A DNA stretch of 64,000 nucleotides from positions 248,001-312,000 of the forward strand of contig QYAI01000007.1 of assembly GCA_003988855.1 (NCBI GenBank), given 5' to 3'. The number at the start of each line of letters is the position of its first letter. Within the stretch, counting starts at the first letter, position 1. The notes beneath the pieces are model-generated. The model saw nothing but the letters and a program-made list of their open reading frames with translations, was not told where the DNA came from and did no database searches. Shown here one piece after another: positions 43,639-56,589 of the stretch. The stretch comes from Arachnopeziza araneosa. Taxonomy: Eukaryota; Ascomycota; Leotiomycetes; Helotiales; Arachnopezizaceae. The position numbers were made by a program, and so were the translations under genes.

Positions 43639-44588
43639 ATGCTTTCTATCAGATCGTTTGCCCGCGCGACACCAAGAACTGCTTCTCGATTAGCAAGTTC
43701 TGCGATGAGAAGACCTGTATCCCGACCTGCATCCCTATTACAGTCAACATGGAAACCAGCACCATCACAGTTCGCTGCGGCTTTCTCGACTTCACGCATG
43801 CTGAGATCATCAGCGGAACTAGCTGAACAAGCCGATTCGGAGCTAGCTTCAAAAATCCAGTCAGAGATTCAAGTCGAGGCTGAAATGCAAGACCAACTCA
43901 GCTTCCCCACAAGTATTAAAGATTATGTCGAGAATGGCCCGTTCGAGGTCATTGATACTCCGGGAGTTGAGGAGGTTGCTCTTACAAGGACCTATGGAGA
44001 TGAAAAGTATATTGCCATCATATCTACAATCTAGAATATTTCTAACAAATCTTCAGAATTCGTGTTACATTCTCCATCGCTGATATCAACGCTATTGACC
44101 CCGAGGCCGACTACCCCGACCGCGCCTTGGCCGATGAAGAAGACACGAACATCAACCAGGGTGACGAGAAAGACTTCAAAGTTGCGCCTGAAGACCAGGT
44201 TGAGGAGGAAACCGAGGAAGATGAAGGAGAAAACGAGTCATATCCAGCTAGACTGAACGTTGTTATCGAAAAGCCAGGAAAGGGTGCTGTTACCGTTGAG
44301 GCTGCCGTTCAAGACGGTTTGATTGTCATCGACAGTGTTTATCACTTCGCCGACGCATCACTTGCCTATGCCAAGACTGCTGACAAGATCCACGAGCGTC
44401 AAGACCTCTACGTGGGCCCACCATTCAGTAACTTGGATGAGGAGCTCCAGCTGCTCTTTGAGGCCTATCTCGATGTTAGAGGGATCAACACAGCATTGGC
44501 TATCTTCGTGCCAGATTACATTGAGATGAAGGAACAAAAGGAGTACGTAAGATGGTTGGAAAACGTCAAAAACTTTGTTGAGGCGTAA
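43639..44588 (+). CDS. MAM33: mitochondrial acidic protein Mam33 (p32/gC1qR family)
   Basis: Exons 43639-44006 and 44057-44588 give 299 residues. A long Arg/Ser-rich presequence (MLSIRSFARATPRTASRLAS) ends near SRMLRSS. The mature part shows the p32 fold: VEEVALTRTYGDEKIRVTFS, an acidic loop (EEETEEDEGENESYPA), LNVVIEKPGKGAVTVEA, YVGPPFSNLDEELQLLFEAY and the final helix KEYVRWLENVKNFVEA. The protein is a doughnut-shaped trimer in the mitochondrial matrix and supports mitochondrial translation and respiration. The 50-base intron joins DEK to IRVTF in phase. Confidence 0.95.
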
Positions 44589-44992
44589 AGCCGTTCATTG
44601 AGTTGTTTGAGTGGTGAGACCGAGCGGGTCTTCTTTCTATCACTGTCTTTATACCATTTCCACTCTGGAGCAAATGTATACTACTTGTATGTGGTAGAAA
44701 GGCACTTGTCGAGGCACAGTGCCGTGTAATGACATGAACATGCTAGATGACTCTAGTAAATATCGAAAATACAAATCCATTAGTTTCGGCTTTATTGTAA
44801 TGTAATCTTCTGTGACAAAGTTTTCTTTCGTTTTACAGAAGGTAAGGTCAGTGTTGTTTTAGAAAGTATAGATAGTCGACGATCAATTTACGCTACAAGG
44901 CTAAGCTCTTATGCGAAGGACACCCCGTCCTAAACACCTATCATTTCCAACAAAACACCAACAATGCAACAGTATCAAAACATGCCCACTTA
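44589..44992. other. convergent 3' region
   Basis: 3' ends of MAM33 (+) and the kinesin (-). AT-rich, no gene seen. Confidence 0.5.
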
Positions 44993-47346
44993 TCATACAA
45001 GCAGCGCCGTAATCCCTTCATAAGCTCTCTCTACAGCCCTTTTCCCCAGTCCGGGAACACCAATCAACTCCTGCAGATTACGAATATTACCGCCATCGTC
45101 CTCACTTTGCAACTCCAAGAACTCCACTAAATCCCTAGCTTTTTTGGCTCCTACGCCCCTTAGACCTTTGATTAAAGCTACATCGCGAGAGTTGACGATA
45201 TCTAACAAATGTCTTGCGCGTGGCGTAGGTGCGCTAATATCATGATCGTCGGTGAAGATGTGGAGAGTGGATTTTGAAGCTGATTTTGATTTTGATTTCT
45301 TGGCCTTTGAAGGCTTGTATGAGAAACTGTCATCATCATACTCATCTGGTACAACTGCCGAACCATTGAATTCGTCGTCTGAACCCGAAGAGCGTCTTGC
45401 CTTTGAAGCCTTTATTACGGGCTCTGCAAGAGCTCCTTCGGGATATGTCTTGAGGGAGGCGAGTTGGATGATGGGGACTGTGGCAAGAGGTTTCCGCTTT
45501 TCAACTTCTAATGGAGCCATTGAGGCTGCTTCCTCTCTTTTCGCATGGATCTTAGCCCTAAGATTCTCGATCTTCTTTTGCAACTTTTCTTGTTCGGGAA
45601 AGAATGGGACTGCAAGTTCGTACATCTTCAATGCGCTCGAATCTTCCCCTCGCTCCTTGTGCTGCTTAGCCATCAAAAGAAATCGCAGTCCTTCGGCTCG
45701 AGCTTCTTCTGCCTCACCACTTTCAATCTTTCTTTCTAAAGCTTCCAGCCTTCGTTGAACTGCCTCGCTTAAATCACTTGGTGCTGAAGGTGCCTGTTGG
45801 TCTAGCACCCGATGAGCTAAGGCCTCTTGAACCTTTCGCTCGATGAGCTCTTCGATCTTAGCCGATGAGTACTCGTTAGTAGACCTGGCTGCGGTAGGAT
45901 TGGGTCGTGCCATCTTTGTTGGACGAGTTGTATTGGAAGAATCAGAGGGTCTCTTGTTGGTCGAATTTGTCCTTCGTGTTTGTGGTACCGCACCAGAAGT
46001 ATGAGGTCCAGTTTTGTTCTTATCCGTATACACGGAGAACGCTTTGGCGGGCTTATCACCTTTATGGCTTCCTTGGCTGGGATGAGTGTTATGCGCATTT
46101 GCCAATGGCCGAAGCGGCTGTCGTTGTATTGACGATCCTATAATGGGTGCATTCGTCTTCCTCGGTGGCTGTGTGAAGACCACTTCGTTCTCAATTTCTC
46201 GCACTTCTATTCGTTTAGCTCTCGAACTAATGTTGAGGCTTGATAATGTGTCGAGATGATAGGATCGTAGCGGAGCCAAGTTGAGTATCATGATTGTGAT
46301 GCCGTTGTTCTGGCCCAATGACAATATTCTCGTCATTCTACTCTCTCGGTATGGGATTCTCCTATCGCCTCGTCCAATCGCATCGATGCATGAGCTTAAG
46401 ACAAACAAGCTCTTGTTGATACTAGCGGACTCTACCATCCTCTCCTTATTGTTTTCTGTCCTCCTATTGTCCTCTGAGCCAGCCAGATCAATAGCTGAAG
46501 CGGTGGAAATCAGTGTTTCCTCGCCATTGACCTGAGTAACTTTAACTGTAAGTATAGCGTGTGATCGACTACTCTGCGCGTTGAGCTTAGTTCCAGCCGT
46601 GCTTCTATTGTTGTTTGCTTCGATATATAGCCTCTCAAAGTCCTTCAGGTCGTCACATGCTCGCTCCGAAAGCCCTACAACAATGGTTTTTCCCTCCTTT
46701 TCTCGCAGAGGTAATCCGGCCAGGGATCGCTTATCCGGCGATTCAAAAAGATCGTAAACTTTGTCATTATAGATCTCGTAGTACGATAATGATACTCCAA
46801 CGGTGGTCTCGCCTCCGGAATCTTTTGTCACCTTCTTTCCTCGTCGATAGATGCCACTAAGCAGCCGCGGAATAATACCGCGCTCTCCGAGTTTCAGTCC
46901 TCCTCTCATGGTATGTGTTTTCCCGCTTCCCGAAACGCCATATGCGAAAATTGTTACATCGATTCCTTGGAATAGGGCTTTAAGATGGGGTGAGACTATC
47001 CTCATAAACACCGATTCGTTTCTTTAATGGGTGACATGTCCTACCTTCATTCGTAAACAACTCCTCCTGTGAAGTCTCGACATCATAAACGCCGTTAAAT
47101 GTAAAGCTAATCCGTAAGCACAAGCCACGCTCTGTGATGAAATTACATACCTAAATTCCTCTGCCTCATTTTTGGGATTCGGTATTCGAACAATATTATA
47201 GGGTCTACCTTCTTGACTACTTTCGGCTCGTACTATCGTTTCCTTATCGGATTCCTTTTCGAGGAGTGGTCGAACCCGCGCAACCACTTATAACTTTTAG
47301 CAAGGCTTCACAGGGTCGCGGGGAATAACTGACCTCGAACAGACAT
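44993..47346 (-). CDS. kinesin-10 (KIF22/Kid-like) motor
   Basis: Exons 47334-47346, 47151-47286, 47045-47106 and 44993-46995 give 737 residues. The first exon codes only MSVR and one base. The motor domain has VVARVRPLL, the P-loop GVSGSGKT in FAYGVSGSGKTHTM, switch I NAQSSRSH and switch II IDLAGSED, followed by SLFVLSSCIDAIG. The 49-base third intron ends GGATAG and joins FTNE to VSPHLKALFQG. After the neck and a Lys/Ser-rich linker with TPR-like helices, the C-terminus carries two helix-hairpin-helix motifs (IKGLRGVGAKKARDLVEF and LIGVPGLGKRAVERA). That combination defines kinesin-10, the chromokinesins that push chromosome arms along microtubules. Confidence 0.92.
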
Positions 47347-47851
47347 TGCAAATCAACCTGAGGAGAAAACAAGACACAAAAGGCCAAATTGAGAAAGATT
47401 GGGTTGCAAAGACACCAATTGATAGAGACACTTGCACTCTGATCAATGTTGCAGGTATGCTTGTCGCAATTGTATTTTGTCAGTCCTTATTTCGTCTGCG
47501 CTTACAACAAGCACCTGGTTGCCCGGCAACGCACACGTGACCTTTATCATCGAAGAGATGACTTTGGCTTTAAAAATATCTGAAGACTGCACTAATTCTA
47601 TGTGGAGTTTGTTATATTGAATTTCGCTCAAATGCAGTAGATGCGATCCGGTTTAGAGTCATTGGCGGATAGTTAAGGAGCATTAAGCGAGCCAACTTGA
47701 TATAAAGTGGATGGGTAGTCAAATTTGCCCAATTCCGCTAGTTTTTATTACTACAGTCTATACATATTTGGAAGAGCAAACAATGGCCTTCGTAGTCTGC
47801 TGTCTAAGGTACTTAACCCAATCCCACAGAACTACACATCATTACGGCCCT
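47347..47851. other. intergenic region between MFS gene 3' end and kinesin promoter
   Basis: About 500 AT-rich bases. Both neighbours read leftwards. Nothing else is seen. Confidence 0.5.
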
Positions 47852-49580
47852 TTATATAACTTTTGGTTTGAAACCAACTTGTACCCATCTTGAAGCAAGA
47901 TATATTCCCGATCCAGCAGCCATAGCAATTCCACAGAATATTTGCAAGTAGAGGAAGCCACCATTGTTCTTACTAACTAAAGCACCACCAATTGGATTTC
48001 CTGTTAAACCTGCAAATGCAACACAGAGGAAGAAAGTGCCACTTCTCACGCCAATCTCACGAATAGGAGAGACTTGGGCAATTAGTGCAGGACCCATGGA
48101 AACAAAAGCTCCCGAGGAAAAGCCATAAAGAACACAGAAGACGACAATTGGAGCATTACCAGCCGAAGGAAGCCACAAGCCAAGAACAATGATTGCTGAA
48201 AATGCCGTAGTCACAATCATGACGTTGAAACGCCCAACGCGATCAGCAATGATGCCCGGTATGATGCGTCCGAATATACTTTTGAGGGTCAGTAAAAATG
48301 ACTAAGCTTTGAAGTAAGGGGTGGTCTTACGAAGCAGCGTTTAAAATGGGAATTAAGTATATTGACAAATTAACTGACATCCCATGACTTAATGCTCTAT
48401 AGTTCTTGTAAGCAGCCGAATTTAAAGATGAAAGAGCTGCGACGTACTGAAGAATCACAAAATTGAATGGTAAAAATGTTCCGAAAAAGAACAGGAATGA
48501 AGCGAGGCAGAGCAGAGCAAACGTGGGCTCCTTCAATGGCCTAACAAACTCCAGCACGTCGAGCTTTTTCGGCTTTGGGGACAACCGCGATTTGACGGTA
48601 AGATTAGCAATGATCAGCATGCCTAGGATCATAAAGGCAACAGCTCTCATTGTCCAAGGAAACCCAATGCGAGGAATATTCTTCGAAACGAAGATGGGGA
48701 AAATGACGCCTCCAAGAGACGATCCGGATGCCATAACCCCAAACGCTGTAGCACGATTCTTGAAGAACCAGGTGCCAATCGAGCTCATCGCCCCATAAAA
48801 TACAGCGCTTGCGCCAAGAGCACTACAGATTCCTTGCGCTAAAATGAATTGGTAGTATTGGGTGGAGAGGGATGTCATCATCAGACCAAAGACGTGGAAG
48901 ATGGTTCCAAAGAGAAGTAAGTATCTTTGTTCAAATTAGTATCGTAGAAACCTAGGACGTTCCAGAGCTCAGAAGCTGTTTCGAGAGCAGAAGCACGAAT
49001 CAAATGTGAGCATGTGCCGCAATACCATCTCCAAGCTCTAGCTCTCGCAGACAAGACTAGCACAATATTAGGAGAGTAAACATTACCTAGGGCCATAATT
49101 GTCGAAAACCTTCCCATACACTGGACCTCCAAGAAACATCATGAAAACTTCCAAAGATGGGATCCAAGCAACGGTACTCGATGAGTATTGTGTTAGAAGA
49201 TGCTCCTGATAGTACTCTTGAAAGACGCCGATGCAATTTATCCAACCGAACGAGCAGAACAAACAAAACCAACCTCCGAAGACTACAAGACATGCTTCAA
49301 GACCTCCATCTGGGAAATCTGCAGGACTAATGCCTCCCACAACGGGCTTTGGCAGGGACTCTGCCTTCTCGAGATCCGCCTCAGCAGTAACCTCTGGTTC
49401 TGGGAATATGTTTGCTTCCGTCTGCTTGTTTTCACTCCCGACTCGTTCAAGCGATGACTTTTTGACGGAATGCGACCGACCATTACTTGCAGTATCATCG
49501 TAAGGCGGTTTCTCTGCTGTTTCGGCCATCTTGACATCCGCGACAGTTGGTGAGGATGATCGTGTGCTAGGCGCAGCCAT
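47852..49580 (-). CDS. MFS transporter, monocarboxylate-transporter-like
   Basis: Exons 49087-49580, 48331-48924 and 47852-48278 give 504 residues. A hydrophilic N-terminus of about 90 residues is followed by twelve likely membrane helices. The first is LEACLVVFGGWFCLFCSFGW, with the fungal MCT signature DGGLEACLVV and GVFQEYYQEHLL. The loop FDNYGPRYLLLFG and the later GRIIPGIIADRVGRFNV match the major-facilitator motif between helices 2-3 and 8-9. Fungal members include Mch-type proteins and riboflavin or aspyridone-like carriers, so the substrate is open. The 162-base first intron is long for this window but the junction R-YLLLFG is in phase. Confidence 0.9.
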
Positions 49581-52500
49581 GTGTTATGAGGTCGTGTCTT
49601 GTGTTTCTTCGATTAGCGCCAGAGGAATTTGAATTGGGACGAAGAGTAGAAGAGAACGGTGCTCTTTAGAGAGAGAATAGGGACAGTATGAAAGGAACGA
49701 CAGTATCGAGCATGCTCGATATATTACAATCTCCGTGAAGGACTTCTTTCACGTAAGCAATTGCAAAGGGTGATGGTGATGGGCGCGCTTTCTTAGTCTC
49801 GCTTTCGAGATAGTTGCCGACGCCGAGCACCGTTGGGCTGGGCCCGTGACCAGCCAGCGATCAACAAGCAGTTAGGAAATGATCAAGAGTCTCAATGAGG
49901 GATGATGCGAAGAGAGTACTCTTCTTCAGCAGCATCGTAAGCCTTCCAAACCACCATACGACTTCGACACTTGATCAACTCTTCAACTATCCTGAAATTG
50001 CCAAGAGCTTAAATTCTACCCTAAGTCTGACGAGCTTATCATAGTGTTTGGATATCTCACTTTCAACACCTCAAGTGAATCGCAGCACTTTCAGTGATAT
50101 GGCTTCTATACCCGCAGAGTGCTGTACAATAGCTTGTCTACAGATACAGATTTGATACGGTGTTGCGCCGAGAACGAGGTCCAGAATAGATAGATGGATA
50201 TATCATATCTTTGCTCCGACGCTTGCTTGTACTGTACGTGAGCGGAGCTGCACTCGTCATTGTGTTTGAGTATGAAACTTCTCCGCTGCTTGCTATACGC
50301 CTCAATGAGGTAATTCCCGGCGCCGTACATTGTGTTCCTAGAAGTACAGGGGTCAGCCCCCGAGCCTCTCTCCAGAAGCGAGCAATTGATGTTGCTGATG
50401 TTGACTTGGAACGACACAGTCTCTTCTCACATCCCCAACTCAAAGCGAACTGATCAAAGGTCAAAATCCAGACCATCAAACCACGTCGTTGTACTGTAAT
50501 ACTTTTATTTCAGGTGCCGGCCCGAATACGGCATTCTAACCGTATCACAAATTACACATGTATCAAGGTGGATTCGCAAGTTCAATCTTTCAGATGGCCT
50601 AATTCTCAAGAATTTCAAAAAGAAGGATAATTGCGAAGTTTTTGAGACTGGACATTCTCCACTCGACATTGCTTAGAGTTCATTTTCGAGTGATTCCATA
50701 TTGTCGGTAACTGTCTTCTTCACTGCGGCTAGATTGCTCTCTCTTCCCGCTCCTACTCTATACCAGCGTTGGGTTCCCATGACACTCTTGAAACCCATTC
50801 TTACCCTCTGGTTCTTAGTTGACAAGACGTTGAACACTCACCCGATGTCTCACTACTGTTCAATATCATGCCTGATGAGATCATCGGGATGGAAATTTCG
50901 GATTTTGACTGAGACATAGGTTTAGCTACACCCTATCTGAGATGCGGAGTTATAAGCAACACAATCGAATTTTAAATCAAAAGAAATTCTCAAAGAGTGA
51001 AGGGCAGTAAGTGTCTTAGGTTACCATAGAATCGCGTCCCTACTCAGCGTCCCTCACCGCTTATATGTTGTGACTTGCCGCAGCGGCAGTCCCTATTTGT
51101 CTAGTTTCATTCTACCAGACGCTCACGTCCGCCAGCTACTCCTAATCAAGGCAAGAATGCGAAAGATAGAGTGGACGACAAAATCACCATTTCTGTGGTT
51201 TGGTAGGCTTACAGGAACATGCGAAGCCCTTTGACACCAGGTGATTGAGTTATCCTCTCGGAAGGTGTGAGTTACATTTCCTTGAGATATCATCGAAGAC
51301 TTCAATATGATCTCCGAATGACAACCTCCGAGAGGGTTCAGCCAATGAAATCTTCTTATGATTGACTTTTCAATAGCGCCTAATAGCCCAGAGCTCCGAC
51401 GTATATATCGACTGAGCTCTCCAACGACGGCTTGCTTTTGCCGCACGCAGAGAACTTCCGGTGAGATAGTGCCGCTCGTCTACCACGGGCCTCTGAGCTG
51501 TTTATCAGAAATTGAAACAAATGTAAATTTCACCTTGACGCCAATCCCCCACGGAACCTTACATCACATCAACCCATCGCTTGTCAATCCAACCACAGGT
51601 ACCAAGTCCGAGAAATGGTCTTTCCTTTCCAGAAGACTTGGTGGCTTGCCTTCCGGCTTGGCATGGCTCACAGGATCTGTTGATCCATGCATCCCTCTCT
51701 TGACTGGTCGTTGGCGTCTAAATTAAAGGTTCCCTCTGTTGGCAGCGGTTCGAGAGTGGCTCACGATTCACCATCCAGCCCGCACGTGGAGCACGTCGCT
51801 GCTTCAACATTCTCCGTACCGTTCCAAGGGGACCAATCTCTTGCCGTCAAGCCTCACCTTCCTTCATGCACGTCCTCACATGGCCCTCTGCAAAGCACAG
51901 GAGATTGAGCACTAAGTGCATGCGCTGGTAGCCTTCACTCACACCTGGAGCAAGCCAGATTCTCCGCACCAGCAAATGGAAACCCCATCATCATCTCTTG
52001 GAAGATCAAGATCAACCGCGTGCCTGGCAGATTAAGCCTGTCTCACTATGAAGCCTCCAGACGGCTTGGGGAGCTGGAAGTCGGCTTCCAGACGAGATAA
52101 GACAACGGCGTGAGACTGTTGCCAAGCTCGTCTCTTCGCAATCTCTGAACACCTCGCTTCGCGTTGTCTCTCTTGCCCACGGGAAGTAAGCCCTCGGAGG
52201 AGGCGGTTCCAAGGCTAGCCCCAAATTAGTATCAGCCGTCCCACGAGCCACAGACGACTCGGATGGACAAGTGAGGCGTTGTGGCTCGACAGGCGAGAGG
52301 TATTGTAACATTCATCCTCGGGCTAAGATGGTGGTACCATATTACGGAAGGCTTGTCGTATACACTCGCCACATCTAACTGCATGCAGTGGACCATCTGT
52401 TGATCAGTGTGGCTCATCCGATTGCCAACGACGATCTCCAACCTTTGGGAAAGGGGTCAGAGCATCGCGGCTCGGCCATTTGCGAGTATTGAAGATCAAT

Positions 52501-53250
52501 GACCTCAGAGTGAAGTTGGGCCGTTGTCGATTGATGAAAGTCTAGTCTAGACCACGAGGCTTGGGCTCTGCAAACCCTTGACAAGCTGACGCCTGTGGGT
52601 ACTGTGGTGAGACGGGTACGCGGTACGACGTGAGAGGGGTTCCAGGGGCGAGAATTTCAGAGCCATTCACATTACGCCTTGGCGGCTTTGATACCTGTGG
52701 TGATGTCAGGGACTCGGTTTCCGAGTGGAAGGCTTCTATAGCATTGTATATTTTTGCTTCAATTGAGGATATCTCTTTAATTTAGATGATGGTCTGTTCC
52801 AGTTACCCTAGCCTCCAATGGACCGACCAACTAGCATTATGATAAAAACATTTTCGTATACTTCGTAATTCCCTTGTGTATATAAAATGAACCAAATTCT
52901 GTGTACTGCTCAAAAAGAGCCGAAAAGATTGAAAAGCGAGCAAATGTCGCAAAGAATTATATGCGAGAAGAAAATATGCCAGACCGCCCTTTCCAAAACA
53001 ACCCAGTCGCCTGAAGCCACCGCCCTTCCTATGCAGAACCACTCTAGATAATCTGAAGGAGAATAGTCGGATAGTGTACCCCAGAATGGGAACTGGTATC
53101 TCAGGAAGTAACATGACGCCGTTCAATCATTCCCCCATCCTTCAGGCCGATACAAGGAAGCCTGATATCCATAAATTACATGACCATTCGGGGGCCGTTG
53201 GGTATAATTGTGGAAGAAAAATACATAAAAAATCGAATGGAAAGTATTAA
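49581..53250. other. 3.7-kb gene-free region
   Basis: No frame here reads like a conserved protein. The left part contains the promoter of the MFS gene, and the last 300-400 bases probably the 3' untranslated region of GRHL. There is no obvious repeat structure, transposon frame or tRNA. An untranslated RNA or undetected short-exon gene is possible. Confidence 0.5.
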
Positions 53251-55941
53251 TTAAAACATCAATCGAAGTTCGTATCCTTCGGATTGAACGGCGTGTAGAC
53301 TGCCGCTGGGGTTGTCGCTGTCAACCGCAATGTCTACTGACATCTCCCACTCTCTTTTCGGCTGTAGGCTCTGGATGTTCCGGACTTCTGCTATCTTCAT
53401 TATCAAGTCTTGCCCCTCTACAAGCTCGCGGATAACATCGTCGTCCATTTCAACTTCCAGTCCTCTGTCAAGAACATGTAAGGTTCTCAGAATCTTGGTG
53501 GGTTCTAGGTTCCACTTTGCAGCTATGCTGTTGGTAAAATCTTTCAAGGTCCGTTGCGTGAGATAGATGGCCCGGTAATACTCGTGCCTTTCTGGTTGAT
53601 TGAGGTCTTGGAGGGAAATATAAAAGCAGGCAACTGGTTTTATCGGTCTATCAACGACAGGAGGTTTATAGGAAGAGTCGACGCCCAACGCTTCTATCCA
53701 CCCACTAAGATTTCCTGTTTCATCGGTTTTCGGAACCTTGGTAAGTTGATCCGGAGGGCTTGCTAGATGCTGAGGGTTGGAAGAGTGCAAGTCGCCAGGA
53801 GCCATCGATTGGAAATCAGACCACGGACCAGGAGCACTTGGTGCAGAAGCCCCGGCTATCGCCTGCGATTGCAGAGAAATTGAGCTTGGAGATGGTGATA
53901 CAAGAGAAGAAGTCCCTGCTGTTGAGCTGCGATCGCTGGTTCGTTGCTGCCACGAGTGACTCGATTCCACCTTGGTGAGGTCCAACGGTTCGCCAGCTAG
54001 GGCTACGGGATGAAGATCTGGATCGTCCTGTTCTGTACCACGGAGATACAATATGCTAACCGGCCGCGTGCTCGTGAACATGTCTTGCATAGTCTGAAGC
54101 TTGTAATGTAAATCTTCTTCGATTGGAATACGACCCCCAGCAGAAGATGCAGAAGACATTGACCATGTCCTCTTATGTTTCTGAACCTTTCCTGGCCGTT
54201 GACTGGGTTGTGCTTTTGTAGTCGTTGACCCAGTCCTTTTTCTTTTGCCAAAATCCTTCATCCCTGATTCTGCCTGAGCGATCTGTTGCTTCAGTTTATC
54301 AATTGTCTTCTTTACATGAGCCACATCATTGGAGAGCTTCCGCTCAGCTCCGTGGTCTCTAAAAAGCTTAACTTTACAGAACGCCACCTCTGAAAACTCG
54401 GGAATTGAAGTTGGCGATCCTGTTGATAGGGTTTGGGTCTTGGCACAGAGCCGTACAGGTATACCTTTCACACCCTTGGAATGACTGAAATCCGTCGATA
54501 AAAAGTTGAAGCGAACAGCAATATTGCATTCCGTTGAGCCGTTTGCCCCAGGAGTCCAGATGACCGAAAAGCCGTCGAAAGAAGCTGTATCGAGATCAAC
54601 GCGGGTCCGCTTGTCGTCGCTCTCAGCGGGTTGGTTAGCCTCAACGTATTCTACAGCTTGAAGCTTGCCGCCCCTTTGATGGGCTTCATTGGTTCCACGG
54701 CCCTCTTTCCAGAGCTGCCAGCACGTCGCAGGACGCTGGCGTTGCTGTTCATCCTCGAATGAAATCCGAACAAAGGTTCTGTATCGACTTCCAGGAGGTA
54801 GAGGCATGGTAGGCGCCGTGTCTACGATCGAGATAGAGTAGGCTTGACCTTTATTGAGATAGGTGACGGGAATCTCATCCGTATGCTTGATCATTGCCGT
54901 TGGCGCGTTGAGAATGACATGAAAACGAAATTTTTCTGCTGAAGCAGGCATGGAGGCTGCCACAGCCAGATTATACTGTACGGGTTGATAGGACATCATT
55001 GGAGAGTGGTGTTGAAGGGTGCCATCCATAGAACCCATCCGACCACCGTCGTCCAATGGAGAGCCATCGTGCTCCATTGTCTCGTAACCTGTATCCTGGT
55101 GTACAAATGAGGAGGGCGCGTACGATTGCTGCTGCTGTTGTTGCTGCTGCTGCTGATGGTGGTGATGCTCCTCGTTCTGATGCTGCTGTGGATGTGCAAA
55201 CGGGTTATAATTTTGAAAATGAGGAGGCATGTGCTGTCCATATCCAGCCATATCCATCATAGTGGTAGTATGAAGGGCGTCTGCTGAAGTAGGTAAGGAT
55301 AAAGGCGTTCCTAGTCCCATTCCCATTCCCATCCCAGGTGTATGGAGGTCGCCCGCTTGATTATGATATAAGGTGTTGGTGCCTCCAGGAGTCGGTGAAT
55401 AGTATCCTGGAGGTTGGTTTGCAAAGGCTGAAAAGGCAAATGAGTTTGGGTCGAGGAGGGAAGGAGTGAAGCGCCATGGCTCATGCTGCGCTCTTGGTGT
55501 TGGGTCGAGATCTTTGATATCTTCATGACCTAAGCTGTGGTGCCTATATTTTGCAGCAGTCAGCGTCCCGAGTTTTTTCAGAGAAATTGCAGAGAGGCAG
55601 CACTTGTACAGACAAGTCCGCTTGGTCCGCGGTAAAAGAACGGGATTGCAAAATTTCAACATACCTGTCCGTACTTGGGCCACCAGCAACCGCGTCGCCC
55701 GAGTTGTTCCCAGAACTTGTGCCAGCGGACGATGTCGCAACCGCAACTTCTGGGAAACTCTGCCTAAAGTTTGCGATAAACTCATCGCCAGGCTTTTGCG
55801 AGGACGTCCTGAGAAAGGAAGGGTCAGCACGTTTCTTCTTCGAGCACTCCTGCGACCACATCCGTATGCAGGCCCAGCTTCGATGCGCCGACCTCCTTTC
55901 CCACCATTTTCGAGAGCAAAAGCTTACCGATTTCGAAACAT
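53251..55941 (-). CDS. Grainyhead/CP2-family transcription factor
   Basis: Exons 55928-55941, 55665-55808 and 53251-55543 give 816 residues. The first coding exon is 14 bases (MFRN plus two bases) and joins TSSQKPGDEFIANFRQSFP. The N-terminal region has HEPWRFTPSLLDPNSFAFSA and FANQPPGYYSPTPGG, conserved in fungal Grainyhead factors, and a His/Gln run (55127-55169). The CP2 DNA-binding domain spans about residues 250-455: SRYRTFVRISFEDEQQRQRP, CWQLWKEGR and FNFLSTDFSHSKGVKGIPVR. A ubiquitin-like dimerisation domain is near residues 680-775. The Neurospora homologue controls conidial separation and cell-wall remodelling genes. A 5.4-kb upstream gap suggests large regulatory DNA. Confidence 0.93.
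55127..55169. repeat. Gln/His codon repeat inside GRHL
   Basis: A CTG/TTG run followed by GTGGTGATG triplets. On the minus strand it encodes four histidines then about ten glutamines in the N-terminal activation-like region. Confidence 0.9.
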
Positions 55942-56178
55942 CTAGGTTTATTGCCGAGCTGCTTACAGCTCGTCTCTCATTCCCACGTCGACAAGCTCCA
56001 GGAGGATTGGGGAGGTAAGACGACGGCTGGAATAGTCAACAGGCGCTTTTCGTGACGACATTCATTTGCGTTGTCGAAAGTCGTGTGTGAGGAGGGAGTA
56101 GCGAACGTGATGGACCCGAGGCCTTTGTTGCAAAATTTCTCTTTGCACGGTGATAGTGGAGTGACACAGATACCTAGG

Positions 56179-56214
56179 AGCGGCGGCGGCGGCGGGAGGA
56201 GGAGGAGGAGGAGG
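56179..56214. repeat. GGC then GGA trinucleotide repeats
   Basis: Five GGC triplets pass into six GGA triplets, about 240 bases upstream of the GRHL start. The strand is G-rich and could form a G-quadruplex. Confidence 0.85.
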
Positions 56215-56560
56215 CTGATGTTATATGAAAATGGATCAGGTAGGTAGGTATTGGTGGGCGTCGGCCGGGGATTTGAATGACGGAAAGTCCCACTTTATGG
56301 GCGTCGAAAACCGTTAAGATGGGGGTCATGTCACGAAGGCGACAAAAAAGGCGGAGCGCGCGAGGGAGATGCAGCAGCTGCTATGAAGGTGGAAGGAAAA
56401 CAGCTGTTCAGACGTATCCCCGTACAGTTTTAAGGCACGCGAAAAGACGCACGGCGGCAGCGCTGCTGTCTGTCTGCTTTGGGAGTCTGGGATAAGGGAG
56501 TCTGGGTAGGGTTGATCAAGGGTTTCCTCAAGGGCTGGCTACTTACCGTCAAGGGCCGCG

Positions 56561-56589
56561 CCTTGCCTTGCCTTGTCTTGCCTTGCCTT
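56561..56589. repeat. CCTTG pentamer repeat
   Basis: Six tandem CCTTG units, one changed to TCTTG. Confidence 0.85.

Noticed and set aside
46981..47040. Alternative kinesin exon starting with VFMRIVSPHLK
   Set aside because: It would need an intron of only 23-37 bases. The 49-base intron ending GGATAG gives FTNEVSPHLKALFQG, which fits the family and normal intron size.
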